A stretch of 64,000 nt of DNA, from positions 1-64,000 of the forward strand of contig JAFUWV010000011.1 of the NCBI GenBank assembly GCA_017477325.1. The letters are read 5' to 3'. The stretch is from Paludibacteraceae bacterium (lineage in GTDB: Bacteria > Bacteroidota > Bacteroidia > Bacteroidales > Paludibacteraceae). The position numbers were made by a program, and so were the translations under genes. The notes below the pieces were generated by a model. That model had not been told where the DNA came from. It saw only the letters and a program-made list of their open reading frames with translations, and did no database searches. Shown piece after piece: positions 25,173 through 32,898 of this stretch (position 1 is the first letter of the stretch; each line of letters opens with the position of its first letter).

Positions 25173-27719
25173 CTAACGGACAAGACGCACACTTTGACCA
25201 TAGAACCGAAAGCTGCTGCGCTGAGGACTGAAATAGTCTGAATAGAAGTTGAGGTAGTACGCGTAGTCCGTGCCGTCAGGAGTAGATGACCAATAGTAGC
25301 CGTACGAGCCAACAGCGCTCAAACCCGTTCCAACGCGGCGGCCTGCTGCAGGCAAGAAAACTGCACCTCTCTGCTCCATAATAGTCCAGTCTGCAACTGA
25401 GTAGGTATTGGTAGTCCAATTGTTAGCATTTGCAGTAAAACTCAGTCCACTCGGAAGTGACCAATTGTCAGGCAAAAATATGTATCCATGGACATTATTC
25501 ACTGTTGCCTGGCCGCGAAGATTTGCAGCATTCGTCCTGCCTGAATATAAGTAATCCCATTCATCACTAGTCATTGTCCGCCACTGATTGGCAGTGTTCC
25601 CGCCATTACTGATCTTATTAATGCCCCAATTGGTGAAAGTACCATAGTCAGAATAGCTAGTTGTAGATAATGTAGGGTTACTGCCTGTTCCCCAGCCAAA
25701 CAAATCTATCCAACCATCGTATGTATCGGAGATGTTTTTGTTGTCTTCGCCTATGATATCATACTGATGCTCTGCAAAACGCCAAGTTCCGGTACTTGCC
25801 TGGTATTGAAGATTGCCCTTCGAAAAATATACTTGCTTAGTAGCATTCACAGAGAATAAACCAGATATTGCACCCTCTGGGGAAGATGTTGTAAAACTAT
25901 TCTGTTCACCATACGCTGTTCCTTTACTATTTGTCGCATATGCACGGACATAATAAGTGATTCCTTTAGTCAAACCTGTCAAGTTACAACTGAACGAACC
26001 TGTTCCACTACCACTTGTCACTTTACTATTTGATATAGTCGGATTCTGAGATTTACTATAACATACTCCTCTTTCTGTCACTGCTGCACCGCCATCACTT
26101 GTCACATTACCACCGCAAGTTGCTGTAGAAGTTGTTACGCTACTCACAGATACCGTTGTAACCGTAGGCACCGTTACTGAAGTCGTAGCAAACGACTTCT
26201 GCTCACCATAAGCCGTTCCCTTATTATTCGTTGCATACGCACGGACATAATATGTTGCATCTGCACTCAAGCCTGTCAAGTTACAACTGAACGAACCCGT
26301 TCCACTACCACTCGCGATTTTTGAGTCTGATGTCGTAGGATTCTGACTTGTACTATAGCAAATGCCCCTCTCTGTTACGGTGGCACCTCCATTGTCAGTC
26401 ACATTACCACCACAAGTCGCTGTAGTTGACGTGATATTAGTAACACTATTTGTTGATACAGAAGCTATTGTTGCTGTGGTGCCAAAGGACTTCTGTTCGC
26501 CGTATGCAATGCCTTTGCTATTTATTGCATAAGCACGGACGTAATAAGTGGTTCCTCTTGTCAAACCTGTCAAGTTGCAACTGAACGAACCTGTTCCACT
26601 ACCACTCGTGACTTTCGAGTCTGATGTCGTAGGATTCTGACTTGTACTATAGCAAATGCCCCTCTCTGTTACGGCAGAACCACCTTCGTCAGTAACATTA
26701 CCACCACAAGTCGCTGTAGTTGACGTGATATTAGTAACACTATTTGTTGATACAGAAGCTATTGTTGCTGTGGTGGAAAATGACTTCTGTTCCCCGTATG
26801 AAATGCCTTTGCTATTTATTGCATAAGCACGAACATAATAAGTGGTTCCTTTTGTCAGACCTGTCAAGTTGCAACTGAACGAACCTGTTCCACTACCACT
26901 CGTGACTTTCGAGTCTGATGTCGTAGGATTCTGATTTGTACTATAGCAAACACCGCGCTCGGTGACAGCTGAACCACCATCAGCAGTAACATTACCACCA
27001 CAATTGGCAGACGATGCAGTTACATTAGTTACAGGGTCTGTTACAATAGTGGGAATTATTGTTATGGTAGTTATTGTTTTTGTCTCACCATAGCCTATGC
27101 CTGCTGCATTTTGTGCATACGCACGGACATAATATGTGGTTCCATATTGTAAATTCTCCACTTCACTTATAAACTTCCCTTTTCCTTTGCCATCAGAAGT
27201 ATGACTTCTATCAATAGTGGGCATCGTATCGGTATCATAGCATATTCCACGAGCGAAAACGGCAGAATCGCCATCATCTGTGACCTCTCCACCGGAAGTA
27301 AAACTAAGGCCATCTGTATATTCAATATCTGCAGTTTTAACAGTAGGAAGAGTAGGAGTAACGAAAGACACCATCTGACCATAAATGGTGCCATATTCAT
27401 TACGGGCATACGCACGAACGTAATAAGTGGTGCGTTGCTCGAGATCTGTCATTTTGCAAGAAAACTCTCCTAACATTGCTTTGTCATCCAATACAGACTG
27501 TACACCTGCTGAGAAACTATCGGTAGTACACCATTCCAGACCTCGCTCCTTAATGGTAGGCTCGCCACCTGAAGATATTTTACCGCCTGAAACAGCAGTG
27601 CCGTTGTAAATTGACGTCACTTCAAATGTTTCTACCTCTGTTAAATAGGCAGCCTCATCTTTCTTGCAAGAACATACAAGCAATGTCAGCAGAAACAATA
27701 AATAATATATTTTCTTCAT
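25173..27719 (-). CDS. lipoprotein with six FN3-like repeats and lectin-like C-terminus
   Basis: The 848-residue product has a lipoprotein signal (MKKIYYLLFLLTLLVCSC) and about six modules of roughly 98 residues with the pattern VTERGICYSTSQNPT...GTGSFSCNLTGLTKGTTYYVRAYAINSKG.AYGEQKSF, a Bacteroidetes FN3-like fold. Copies 3-6 are almost identical, also in DNA (294-bp period). The C-terminal ~220 residues (VYFSKGNLQYQASTGTWRFAEHQ ... YYWSSTP ... YGQSVRLVR) resemble the FISUMP/C-type-lectin-like domains of surface proteins and some diversity-generating retroelement targets. It is probably surface exposed. It is the last gene of a three-gene operon, 6 bp after its neighbour. Confidence 0.8.
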   Translation of the reverse strand: MKKIYYLLFLLTLLVCSCKKDEAAYLTEVETFEVTSIYNGTAVSGGKISSGGEPTIKERGLEWCTTDSFSAGVQSVLDDKAMLGEFSCKMTDLEQRTTYYVRAYARNEYGTIYGQMVSFVTPTLPTVKTADIEYTDGLSFTSGGEVTDDGDSAVFARGICYDTDTMPTIDRSHTSDGKGKGKFISEVENLQYGTTYYVRAYAQNAAGIGYGETKTITTITIIPTIVTDPVTNVTASSANCGGNVTADGGSAVTERGVCYSTNQNPTTSDSKVTSGSGTGSFSCNLTGLTKGTTYYVRAYAINSKGISYGEQKSFSTTATIASVSTNSVTNITSTTATCGGNVTDEGGSAVTERGICYSTSQNPTTSDSKVTSGSGTGSFSCNLTGLTRGTTYYVRAYAINSKGIAYGEQKSFGTTATIASVSTNSVTNITSTTATCGGNVTDNGGATVTERGICYSTSQNPTTSDSKIASGSGTGSFSCNLTGLSADATYYVRAYATNNKGTAYGEQKSFATTSVTVPTVTTVSVSSVTTSTATCGGNVTSDGGAAVTERGVCYSKSQNPTISNSKVTSGSGTGSFSCNLTGLTKGITYYVRAYATNSKGTAYGEQNSFTTSSPEGAISGLFSVNATKQVYFSKGNLQYQASTGTWRFAEHQYDIIGEDNKNISDTYDGWIDLFGWGTGSNPTLSTTSYSDYGTFTNWGINKISNGGNTANQWRTMTSDEWDYLYSGRTNAANLRGQATVNNVHGYIFLPDNWSLPSGLSFTANANNWTTNTYSVADWTIMEQRGAVFLPAAGRRVGTGLSAVGSYGYYWSSTPDGTDYAYYLNFYSDYFSPQRSSFRFYGQSVRLVR
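25880..27050 (-). repeat. 294-bp tandem coding repeats
   Basis: The modules of the lipoprotein gene recur with a period of 294 bp (98 codons). For example, the same ~80-bp segment starts at 26401 and 26695 with almost no change. The outer modules are more diverged. Such arrays readily expand or shrink by recombination. Confidence 0.8.
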
Positions 27720-27725
27720 AGTAGT

Positions 27726-28802
27726 TTACTTTTTATCTTTTTTGCTAACACAGAAACCTATACCAAGTTTAGCCTCGTAATAAATATTACGAAAATCAGT
27801 AATACTTGACACTCCAAGTGAAAGACCGAACCCTTTTATATTACCCATCAACCCTGCCTCCCAATGCATGCCGTGGTAAATAGTATTGGGCGTATGCCAT
27901 GCCACCAATTTGCCATCGGTTGTCTCGTAGAAAAGGCCACGATAGCCATAACCTGCGCCTAAATAGAAATATACAGGTGCTTTCATCCTAATAAGTGTAC
28001 CTAATGTGGCTGACAAACGTGTGGAAGTGTGATGGCCTAAATAGAAGGGCTTAACCCCATTGATTGCACCTTGTGCATCGGCATCATAATCGCCCTTTAG
28101 GATTGGTTTGGCAGGGTTCATCATGGCACTAAGGTAGAAACCACCCTGCTTAACCCGTGCATAAGTAATACCTACTGCATATTCGGGATATAGAGCGTAT
28201 GCACCATTGAAAAGTACGATATTTGTCCATGGGTAGGCAGCAATCCGATCTTTGCGCGCTTGACGAACACTATCGCGATGAGCTGTTTTTATGGCTTTTT
28301 CGTGTGCTTTCTGAGCCGTCGCTATACTATCTGCAATACGCTCTTTCTCGCGTTTCTCCTTGGTAAGACGTTCTTGCTCAGCCTTCTTCTCTGCTGCGAG
28401 ACGTTCCTGCTCAGCCTTCTTCTCTGCAGCGAGGCGTTCCTGCTCAGCCTTCTCTGCTGCGAGACGTTCCTGCTCAGCCTTCTTCTCTGCAGCGAGACGT
28501 TCCTGCTCAGCCTTCTTCTCTGCAGCGAGACGTTCCTGCTCAGCCTTCTCTGCTGCAAGACGTTCTTGTTCAGCCTTCTCAGCAGCGAGACGCTCCTGCT
28601 CGGCTTTCTTTTCTGCTTCTATACGTTCTTGCTCTAGTTGTTTCCAGATATCACCACTGTTTTGATTATCATTTATAATCACAGTGCGTTCTACAGAACC
28701 GGATGTAACCACGTTTCTACTCTGTGAATATAGTCCAATAAAAACAGAAGAAGTTATCCAGATAGAAATAAAAAGAATTACTCTCTTCATGGAATTAGTC
28801 AT
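27726..28802 (-). CDS. coiled-coil repeat protein with outer-membrane-like C-terminus
   Basis: The 358-residue product has an N-terminal signal (MKRVILFISIWITSSVFIGLYSQS) and then, from about residue 58, nine or more copies of a 10-11 residue unit (KAEQERLAAEK), a strongly charged long helix. The C-terminal ~165 residues are Gly/Tyr-rich with beta-strand alternation (NIVLFNGAYALYPEYAVGITYA ... YFYLGAGYGYRGLFYE), as in small outer-membrane barrels of Bacteroidetes. It may span from outer membrane into periplasm; function unknown. The start overlaps the previous stop by 1 nt (TAATG), and the next gene is 6 bp away. An internal ATG at 28790 is an alternative start. Confidence 0.75.
   Translation of the reverse strand: MTNSMKRVILFISIWITSSVFIGLYSQSRNVVTSGSVERTVIINDNQNSGDIWKQLEQERIEAEKKAEQERLAAEKAEQERLAAEKAEQERLAAEKKAEQERLAAEKKAEQERLAAEKAEQERLAAEKKAEQERLAAEKKAEQERLTKEKREKERIADSIATAQKAHEKAIKTAHRDSVRQARKDRIAAYPWTNIVLFNGAYALYPEYAVGITYARVKQGGFYLSAMMNPAKPILKGDYDADAQGAINGVKPFYLGHHTSTRLSATLGTLIRMKAPVYFYLGAGYGYRGLFYETTDGKLVAWHTPNTIYHGMHWEAGLMGNIKGFGLSLGVSSITDFRNIYYEAKLGIGFCVSKKDKK
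28365..28625 (-). repeat. 30/33-bp minisatellite encoding KAEQERLAAEK
   Basis: The coding region consists of tandem 30- and 33-bp units, nearly identical in DNA, with units of 10 or 11 codons intermixed (presence or absence of one Lys codon). All size changes keep the frame. Confidence 0.85.
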
Positions 28803-29296
28803 TATTTACTTTTCTTCTTGAATATATCAGCAATGGGCGAGGACTTTTTTTCCACATTCTGCTCTTTTTCCGCATTTGCCCTTTCGATTATCCATTGATC
28901 AGATTCTGTTGCATTACGGAAATTCTGGTAAGTTGCCGGATAACCACATACTACAATGACAAGGTTTTTATTAGCGTCGGTAGTAATATTGACCATAGGG
29001 GCCACAAGCACATCGGCATTGTTTGCTTTTACGGCATTTGCTATAACAGTCTCTTTTTCGCGATTTGCTAATGCTTCAACTTCTGCATCAGTTAGTTTTG
29101 TAATGTTCTGGTTGATTCGTTCCGCATAAGTTATACGTTCCTTTGCCACAACAAGGTCAGCCATCAAAGGTGCTGTAAAAACTGATTGAGAAGGCGAGAT
29201 TGTTTTGTACTCAGAGTATGAATAACTTGTAGCCTTAGGAGTTGAACAACTGCAGATAAGTGCGACTACTGCAATAAATAATAATGTTTTTTTCAT
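28802..29296 (-). CDS. small lipoprotein, first gene of repeat operon
   Basis: The 164-residue product has a lipoprotein signal (MKKTLLFIAVVALICSC) and a mature part with a helical middle (TDAEVEALANREKETVIANAVKANNADVLVAP) followed by a predicted beta hairpin (NITTDANKNLVIVVCGYPATYQNF). It is likely anchored to the outer membrane. Such short lipoproteins beside repeat and barrel proteins are common in Prevotella, but no function is known. It begins the operon with the coiled-coil and FN3-like proteins, and its promoter carries the 19-bp shared element. Confidence 0.7.
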   Translation of the reverse strand: MKKTLLFIAVVALICSCSTPKATSYSYSEYKTISPSQSVFTAPLMADLVVAKERITYAERINQNITKLTDAEVEALANREKETVIANAVKANNADVLVAPMVNITTDANKNLVIVVCGYPATYQNFRNATESDQWIIERANAEKEQNVEKKSSPIADIFKKKSK

Positions 29297-29417
29297 GTGT
29301 TTGATAAAGTTTTGTATGCCTACTCTTCTTCGGATTTTCGGCGTACTCCGATATGTTTTTAGTTATAGTTATATAGTAAGTCACATTAGAATTTAGTTTC
29401 ACGTTTGTATGTCGGTG

Positions 29418-29465
29418 CAAAATTACACGATTGCGGTTAAATACTAAAAGTCCTTGTTGGTCCTT
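29418..29465 (-). promoter_or_regulatory. promoter of repeat operon with 19-bp upstream element
   Basis: On the minus strand the -7 box TAATTTTG lies at 29418-29425 and the -33 position at 29446-29448 is poor (TTT). Directly upstream sits AAGGACCAACAAGGACTTT (29447-29465), identical to 19850-19868 and at the same distance from the -7 box. A weak -33 box plus an adjacent direct repeat is typical of an activator-dependent promoter. The leader is about 115 nt. Confidence 0.6.
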
Positions 29466-29514
29466 ATTGCTAGCGCATTTATTAGTTTCGAAATTTGCAT
29501 TACTTTTGCATCGT

Positions 29515-29755
29515 TTTTCAGTAAGTGTACAAACAAAAAACGCGGACAACTGGTTGTCATCCGGTAAACGAGGTTGTAGGATACCTTAACAGACGGAATT
29601 CAACTCAGTTGCCCGCTGGGTATATTATATACACATATCAAAACGGTATGTGCATCAATACACTGCGAGCATCTGCCGTACTTGTTCCTTATCTGTTAAC
29701 TGAAATTTCCTACGTTTCGTTTACTCAGACAAACAAGCGTTAGCAAACGCTTTAT
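29515..29755 (+). ncRNA. candidate structured RNA (uncertain)
   Basis: In the gene-free stretch 29297-29798, a plus-strand TACTTTTG box (29501-29508, weak -33) precedes about 240 nt with several possible hairpins: GGACAAC/GTTGTC (about 29545), CACATA/TATGTG (about 29630-29652) and a final AAGCGTT/AACGCTT stem at 29735-29752 followed by TTTAT. A 72-codon ORF is also open here (29525-29743) but its product has no clear protein character. No Rfam family was recognised. Confidence 0.3.
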
Positions 29756-29765
29756 GTAATATGTC

Positions 29766-29796
29766 CTTACTGTTTAACGTCGGTAAGCGACGATAT
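29766..29796 (+). repeat. 31-bp direct repeat, copy 1
   Basis: The sequence beginning CTTACTGTTTAACG is identical over 31 bp to 30926-30956. It contains an internal dyad CGTCG-gtaag-CGACG. This copy ends 2 bp from the stop codon of the DUF1016 gene. Confidence 0.9.
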
Positions 29797-29798
29797 TT

Positions 29799-30902
29799 CT
29801 ATAATAGTTTTCTTAATTCTTCAGCTGATGGCAAGATGTTTTGGTATGCTTCAGGCAGTTCGCTGCTACTGCGATATATAGCAACGCCCATTGGTTTAGT
29901 CATATCTCGGAAAGAAAACTCAACTTTCTTTTCATTCATCGAACGACAAAGAATAATACCAATACTTGGGTTCTCGTCAGGCATTTTGACATACTCATCC
30001 AAAGCAAAGAGATAATAATTCATCTTTCCTGCATATTCAGGTTTGAACTTACTGCTTTTCAGTTCTATTGCCACCAATGAACGTAGACGGCGGTTGAAGA
30101 ACAACAAATCAATAAAACTCTCTTCTCCGTCCACAACTATACGGTATTGGTTGCCCATAAAACTGAAATCGCCGCCGAGTGCCATTATAAAGTCCTTGAT
30201 GTTCTTTACAATCTGCTTCTCAACATCTATTTCATCCACAAAATCAGGGTCAGGCAGCTTTAAGAAATCCAAGACCACATCTTCGCGGAACACTTGCAAT
30301 GCCTTGTCACGTAGCTGACTATCAGGAATGGCGACTTGGAAATTATTGAGTGCGGCATCTTTGTGGAAAACATCCGCTTTGAGGTTAGCAATCAGCCGGT
30401 CTTTTGTCCAGAAATGCGTTGCACATTGTCGTATGTAAAAGAGTCGTTCTTCCAAAGTAGAAGCATAGCGGATGACTTGTCTGTGCAGACTGAAACCTAC
30501 TTGAACAAAACATTCGATGTCAGATGTGGATAAATCGGCAACTATCGGTTGCCGATTTGCAAGTTGGTCAAAAGGCAATACATTTTTCAAATCGGCAACT
30601 GTCGGTTGCCAATTTAGGTATGGACTCCATGCTTCATAGAAAATCCGCATATCCTTGATACCTGTTTCACTAAACCCCTTTAATCCCGGAAGTTCTTGCT
30701 GCAACTGCCGCGAGATGGTTTCTATAGCATGAGTATTCCACGCACCTATACGACTATTGACAGACACATAGTTACCTACCCAATAATACAGGGACAAGAT
30801 TTCCTTGTTCACTAACTTGGCAGCATTATAGCGACTGATTTGTATTGCTTCTTTAATAGCCTTAACTGCTTCTATATATTCTGCTCTGTTGAGTTGTAGC
30901 AT
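29799..30902 (-). CDS. DUF1016/YhcG-type PDDEXK nuclease
   Basis: The 367-residue product has the helical N-terminal domain (ILSLYYWVGNYVSVNS... about residues 30-60) and the C-terminal PDDEXK nuclease domain of the DUF1016 family. The active-site signature is visible as GEESFIDLLFFNRRLRSLVAIELKSSKFKPEYAGKM (D...ExK, about residues 255-290). YhcG-type proteins are widespread in gut Bacteroidales, often near restriction-modification or mobile genes; they are predicted to cut or repair DNA. The gene is flanked at both ends by a 31-bp direct repeat. No operon partner is visible. Confidence 0.88.
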   Translation of the reverse strand: MLQLNRAEYIEAVKAIKEAIQISRYNAAKLVNKEILSLYYWVGNYVSVNSRIGAWNTHAIETISRQLQQELPGLKGFSETGIKDMRIFYEAWSPYLNWQPTVADLKNVLPFDQLANRQPIVADLSTSDIECFVQVGFSLHRQVIRYASTLEERLFYIRQCATHFWTKDRLIANLKADVFHKDAALNNFQVAIPDSQLRDKALQVFREDVVLDFLKLPDPDFVDEIDVEKQIVKNIKDFIMALGGDFSFMGNQYRIVVDGEESFIDLLFFNRRLRSLVAIELKSSKFKPEYAGKMNYYLFALDEYVKMPDENPSIGIILCRSMNEKKVEFSFRDMTKPMGVAIYRSSSELPEAYQNILPSAEELRKLL

Positions 30903-30925
30903 GTCTGAGTAAATTCGTTTTTTGT

Positions 30926-30956
30926 CTTACTGTTTAACGTCGGTAAGCGACGATAT
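30926..30956 (+). repeat. 31-bp direct repeat, copy 2
   Basis: This is an exact copy of 29766-29796, located 24 bp upstream of the DUF1016 start codon. The two copies are 1160 bp apart and in the same orientation. Confidence 0.9.
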
Positions 30957-31397
30957 AGTTTCATTATTTTTCGCCTACAAAGTTAAGATAATTTTCTTAT
31001 TCATCAAAATATTTGCAAAAATTATATGTACTGAGAAGTTCGTCACTAATATTGCTCTTGAATTATGACATGAATTGCCATAAATGGCCTCCCTTCGGAA
31101 AAGATAGTGCAAAAGAAATTATCGATATTAAGAACACACAAATTTCTCACGTATTATATTCCGTTAATTTGCGGAATGATATCGGAAGAAAACAATGTAC
31201 CTTTGCATGCGTAGTGGTTGGGGGGTACAGGTTACTGGTTACTGGTTACAGGTTATAGGTTACGGGTAACGGGTTAGGGGTTTGTTGGCCTGATGGTATA
31301 ATGATGGTATAATGGCGAGAGCACAGTTTCGCTGAATGTAGTAGCCCCTGCCCCTACAGTATAAAGGGCAAAAAAGACGACAAGACACAAAAATGGG
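30957..31397. other. gene-free stretch with GGTTAC repeats
   Basis: This 440-bp stretch has no convincing gene. It has an isolated TACCTTTG box at 31198-31205 with no plus-strand gene following, and a run of imperfect repeats of GGTTACTGGTTACAGG between about 31217 and 31276, related to those at 62163-62263. Confidence 0.5.
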
Positions 31398-32867
31398 TTA
31401 GTAATATTTGGAGAGACCCTCTTTTACAAAGTCAACAATTTCTATATACGGTTCATTCTCTGTTTTGACTGCTCTAATCTTAAGTATCACTTGATGCACA
31501 TTGTTATCGGCACACACTGCGTGAATAGAATCTATTGCCTTATTCTGCTTCAGACAGTAAAAATAAGCGCCTTTAACATATATGCGCTCCCAATAATCAT
31601 TCTGATATACAGGTGCATACAAATTATATTTAAAGCGGTTCGCTCTCCATTCAACAATTTTTCCGGGAGTCTGTTCAAGTTCATATAGCGTTAGAGGATT
31701 GTATGTCACAGTAGCCTCCCAATCTATCTTAAAATCATTACCTTGTCTGATGATATAAGTACAGTCATCGACATCATATCCAGAACGACAAACAAACAAA
31801 TTGGTATTCATTTTTTTCGTATAATATCGCAAATTGGCAATTTTTAAATTCTTCACACCATACCCCTTTGCATAATATTTCTGCATCATAGGCCTAACTC
31901 GTGCAGAATCCATTACGAACTCGAGTTGCTGTTCCCAAGTTTGAGAACAATAGAACTTACCTACAACATACACAACAGAATCAACTTCTGTCAGAGGAGT
32001 CCAATTATCCGCAGAGAACAATTGGCTACTCAACATCTGTTCATTCCCATTTAATATTGCTTCACGCTCTTTATGGGAAGTATACAAGATGTTAGATGAT
32101 ACGACAAGCATCATCAACAATATAACTATGGGGATTGAAGACAGCAGTTTCTGACGCCTTTCCAATGCCCGACGCAAGGCAGCGATGTTGGGATATGAGC
32201 CACTGGCACAACGCTTTCTTATGAGAATGTATTTCTTCGGGAAGAGCAGTTGCATCAGCATTGCCAAGCGGCGGATATCCTCACGCGGGTCGTTGGATCG
32301 TGGAGAGAGGCTATCGTCAGTATCGCTCAGTCCGAAGTCGATGAGTTTGAGGTTCTGCCCGTTGCGAGTGATGAGAATATTACCCGGTTTGAGGTCATGA
32401 TGAACGAGTTGCAGTCCATGCAGATACTCAAGAGCGTCAAGCAGTTGCATGAAGACACGCATGCGTGCATGCCGGGAAGGCGGTACGCTACTCTCTGCGG
32501 TTACGTTATCCGCTGAAACCGCAGACGGGGACACCTGTATGCCATGCAGCCAGTCGCCTAGTGTCACACCATCGATATATTCCTGCACGATGCAGGGTCC
32601 GAGCGATGGCACTTGCTCGTAGGAATAGGTGGCAGCGATATTCGGATGACTGAGTGAAAATGCGAGTCGGAACTCCTTCTCATGAAGCAGCCGGTACTCG
32701 GTCAGATTGCGGTGTTCCTCGCGGAGTGCCTTCAATAGGAAACGCCTGCCATAGCGTGTAGCGGTATAGAGCACATTGCGAGAGCGGACTTGCAAAAGCT
32801 CGATATCAGACCAATCCTTACTGAAGGTACCAGGCTGAACGAATGCCGATGAGGATGAGAAAGTCAT
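31398..32867 (-). CDS. membrane-anchored Ser/Thr protein kinase
   Basis: The N-terminal ~235 residues are a eukaryotic-type protein kinase domain: the ATP-anchoring Lys at about 46 (FLLKALREE), the catalytic loop VHHDLKPGNIL (156-165, with HHD in place of HRD) and DFGLSD (177-182). One transmembrane helix follows (about 240-262, IPIVILLMMLVVSSNILY), then an extracytoplasmic domain of about 220 residues of unknown fold. The glycine-rich loop is weak. It may sense something in the periplasm and phosphorylate cytoplasmic targets; no substrate is apparent. It lies 31 bp after the antiporter gene and could be in its operon. Confidence 0.85.
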   Translation of the reverse strand: MTFSSSSAFVQPGTFSKDWSDIELLQVRSRNVLYTATRYGRRFLLKALREEHRNLTEYRLLHEKEFRLAFSLSHPNIAATYSYEQVPSLGPCIVQEYIDGVTLGDWLHGIQVSPSAVSADNVTAESSVPPSRHARMRVFMQLLDALEYLHGLQLVHHDLKPGNILITRNGQNLKLIDFGLSDTDDSLSPRSNDPREDIRRLAMLMQLLFPKKYILIRKRCASGSYPNIAALRRALERRQKLLSSIPIVILLMMLVVSSNILYTSHKEREAILNGNEQMLSSQLFSADNWTPLTEVDSVVYVVGKFYCSQTWEQQLEFVMDSARVRPMMQKYYAKGYGVKNLKIANLRYYTKKMNTNLFVCRSGYDVDDCTYIIRQGNDFKIDWEATVTYNPLTLYELEQTPGKIVEWRANRFKYNLYAPVYQNDYWERIYVKGAYFYCLKQNKAIDSIHAVCADNNVHQVILKIRAVKTENEPYIEIVDFVKEGLSKYY

Positions 32868-32898
32868 ATATAATAAATATGCAAGATTCTGCGGAATC

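Noticed and set aside
28365-28625. CRISPR-like array
   Set aside because: The units are tandem without unique spacers and encode a protein in frame.
28260-28665. Plus-strand Leu/Cys- and Ala/Ser-rich repeat ORFs
   Set aside because: They are translations of the complement of the KAEQERLAAEK minisatellite; three frames stay open only because of the repeat.
19850-29465. Genomic island bounded by 19-bp att repeats
   Set aside because: The two 19-bp copies sit at identical positions relative to promoters, so a regulatory element explains them better than attachment sites; no integrase is present.
29525-29743. 72-codon ORF as a protein gene
   Set aside because: The product has no clear protein character and overlaps several hairpins; kept only as part of a candidate RNA region.
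29766-30956. Integron attC sites at the 31-bp repeats
   Set aside because: A GTTAAAC core is present in gene orientation, but the matching R'' core and the usual attC length and fold are missing, and no integron integrase is in the window.
31013-31258. 81-codon plus-strand ORF in the spacer before the kinase gene
   Set aside because: It runs into the GGTTAC repeat tract and shows no signal peptide, domain or promoter at the right distance.
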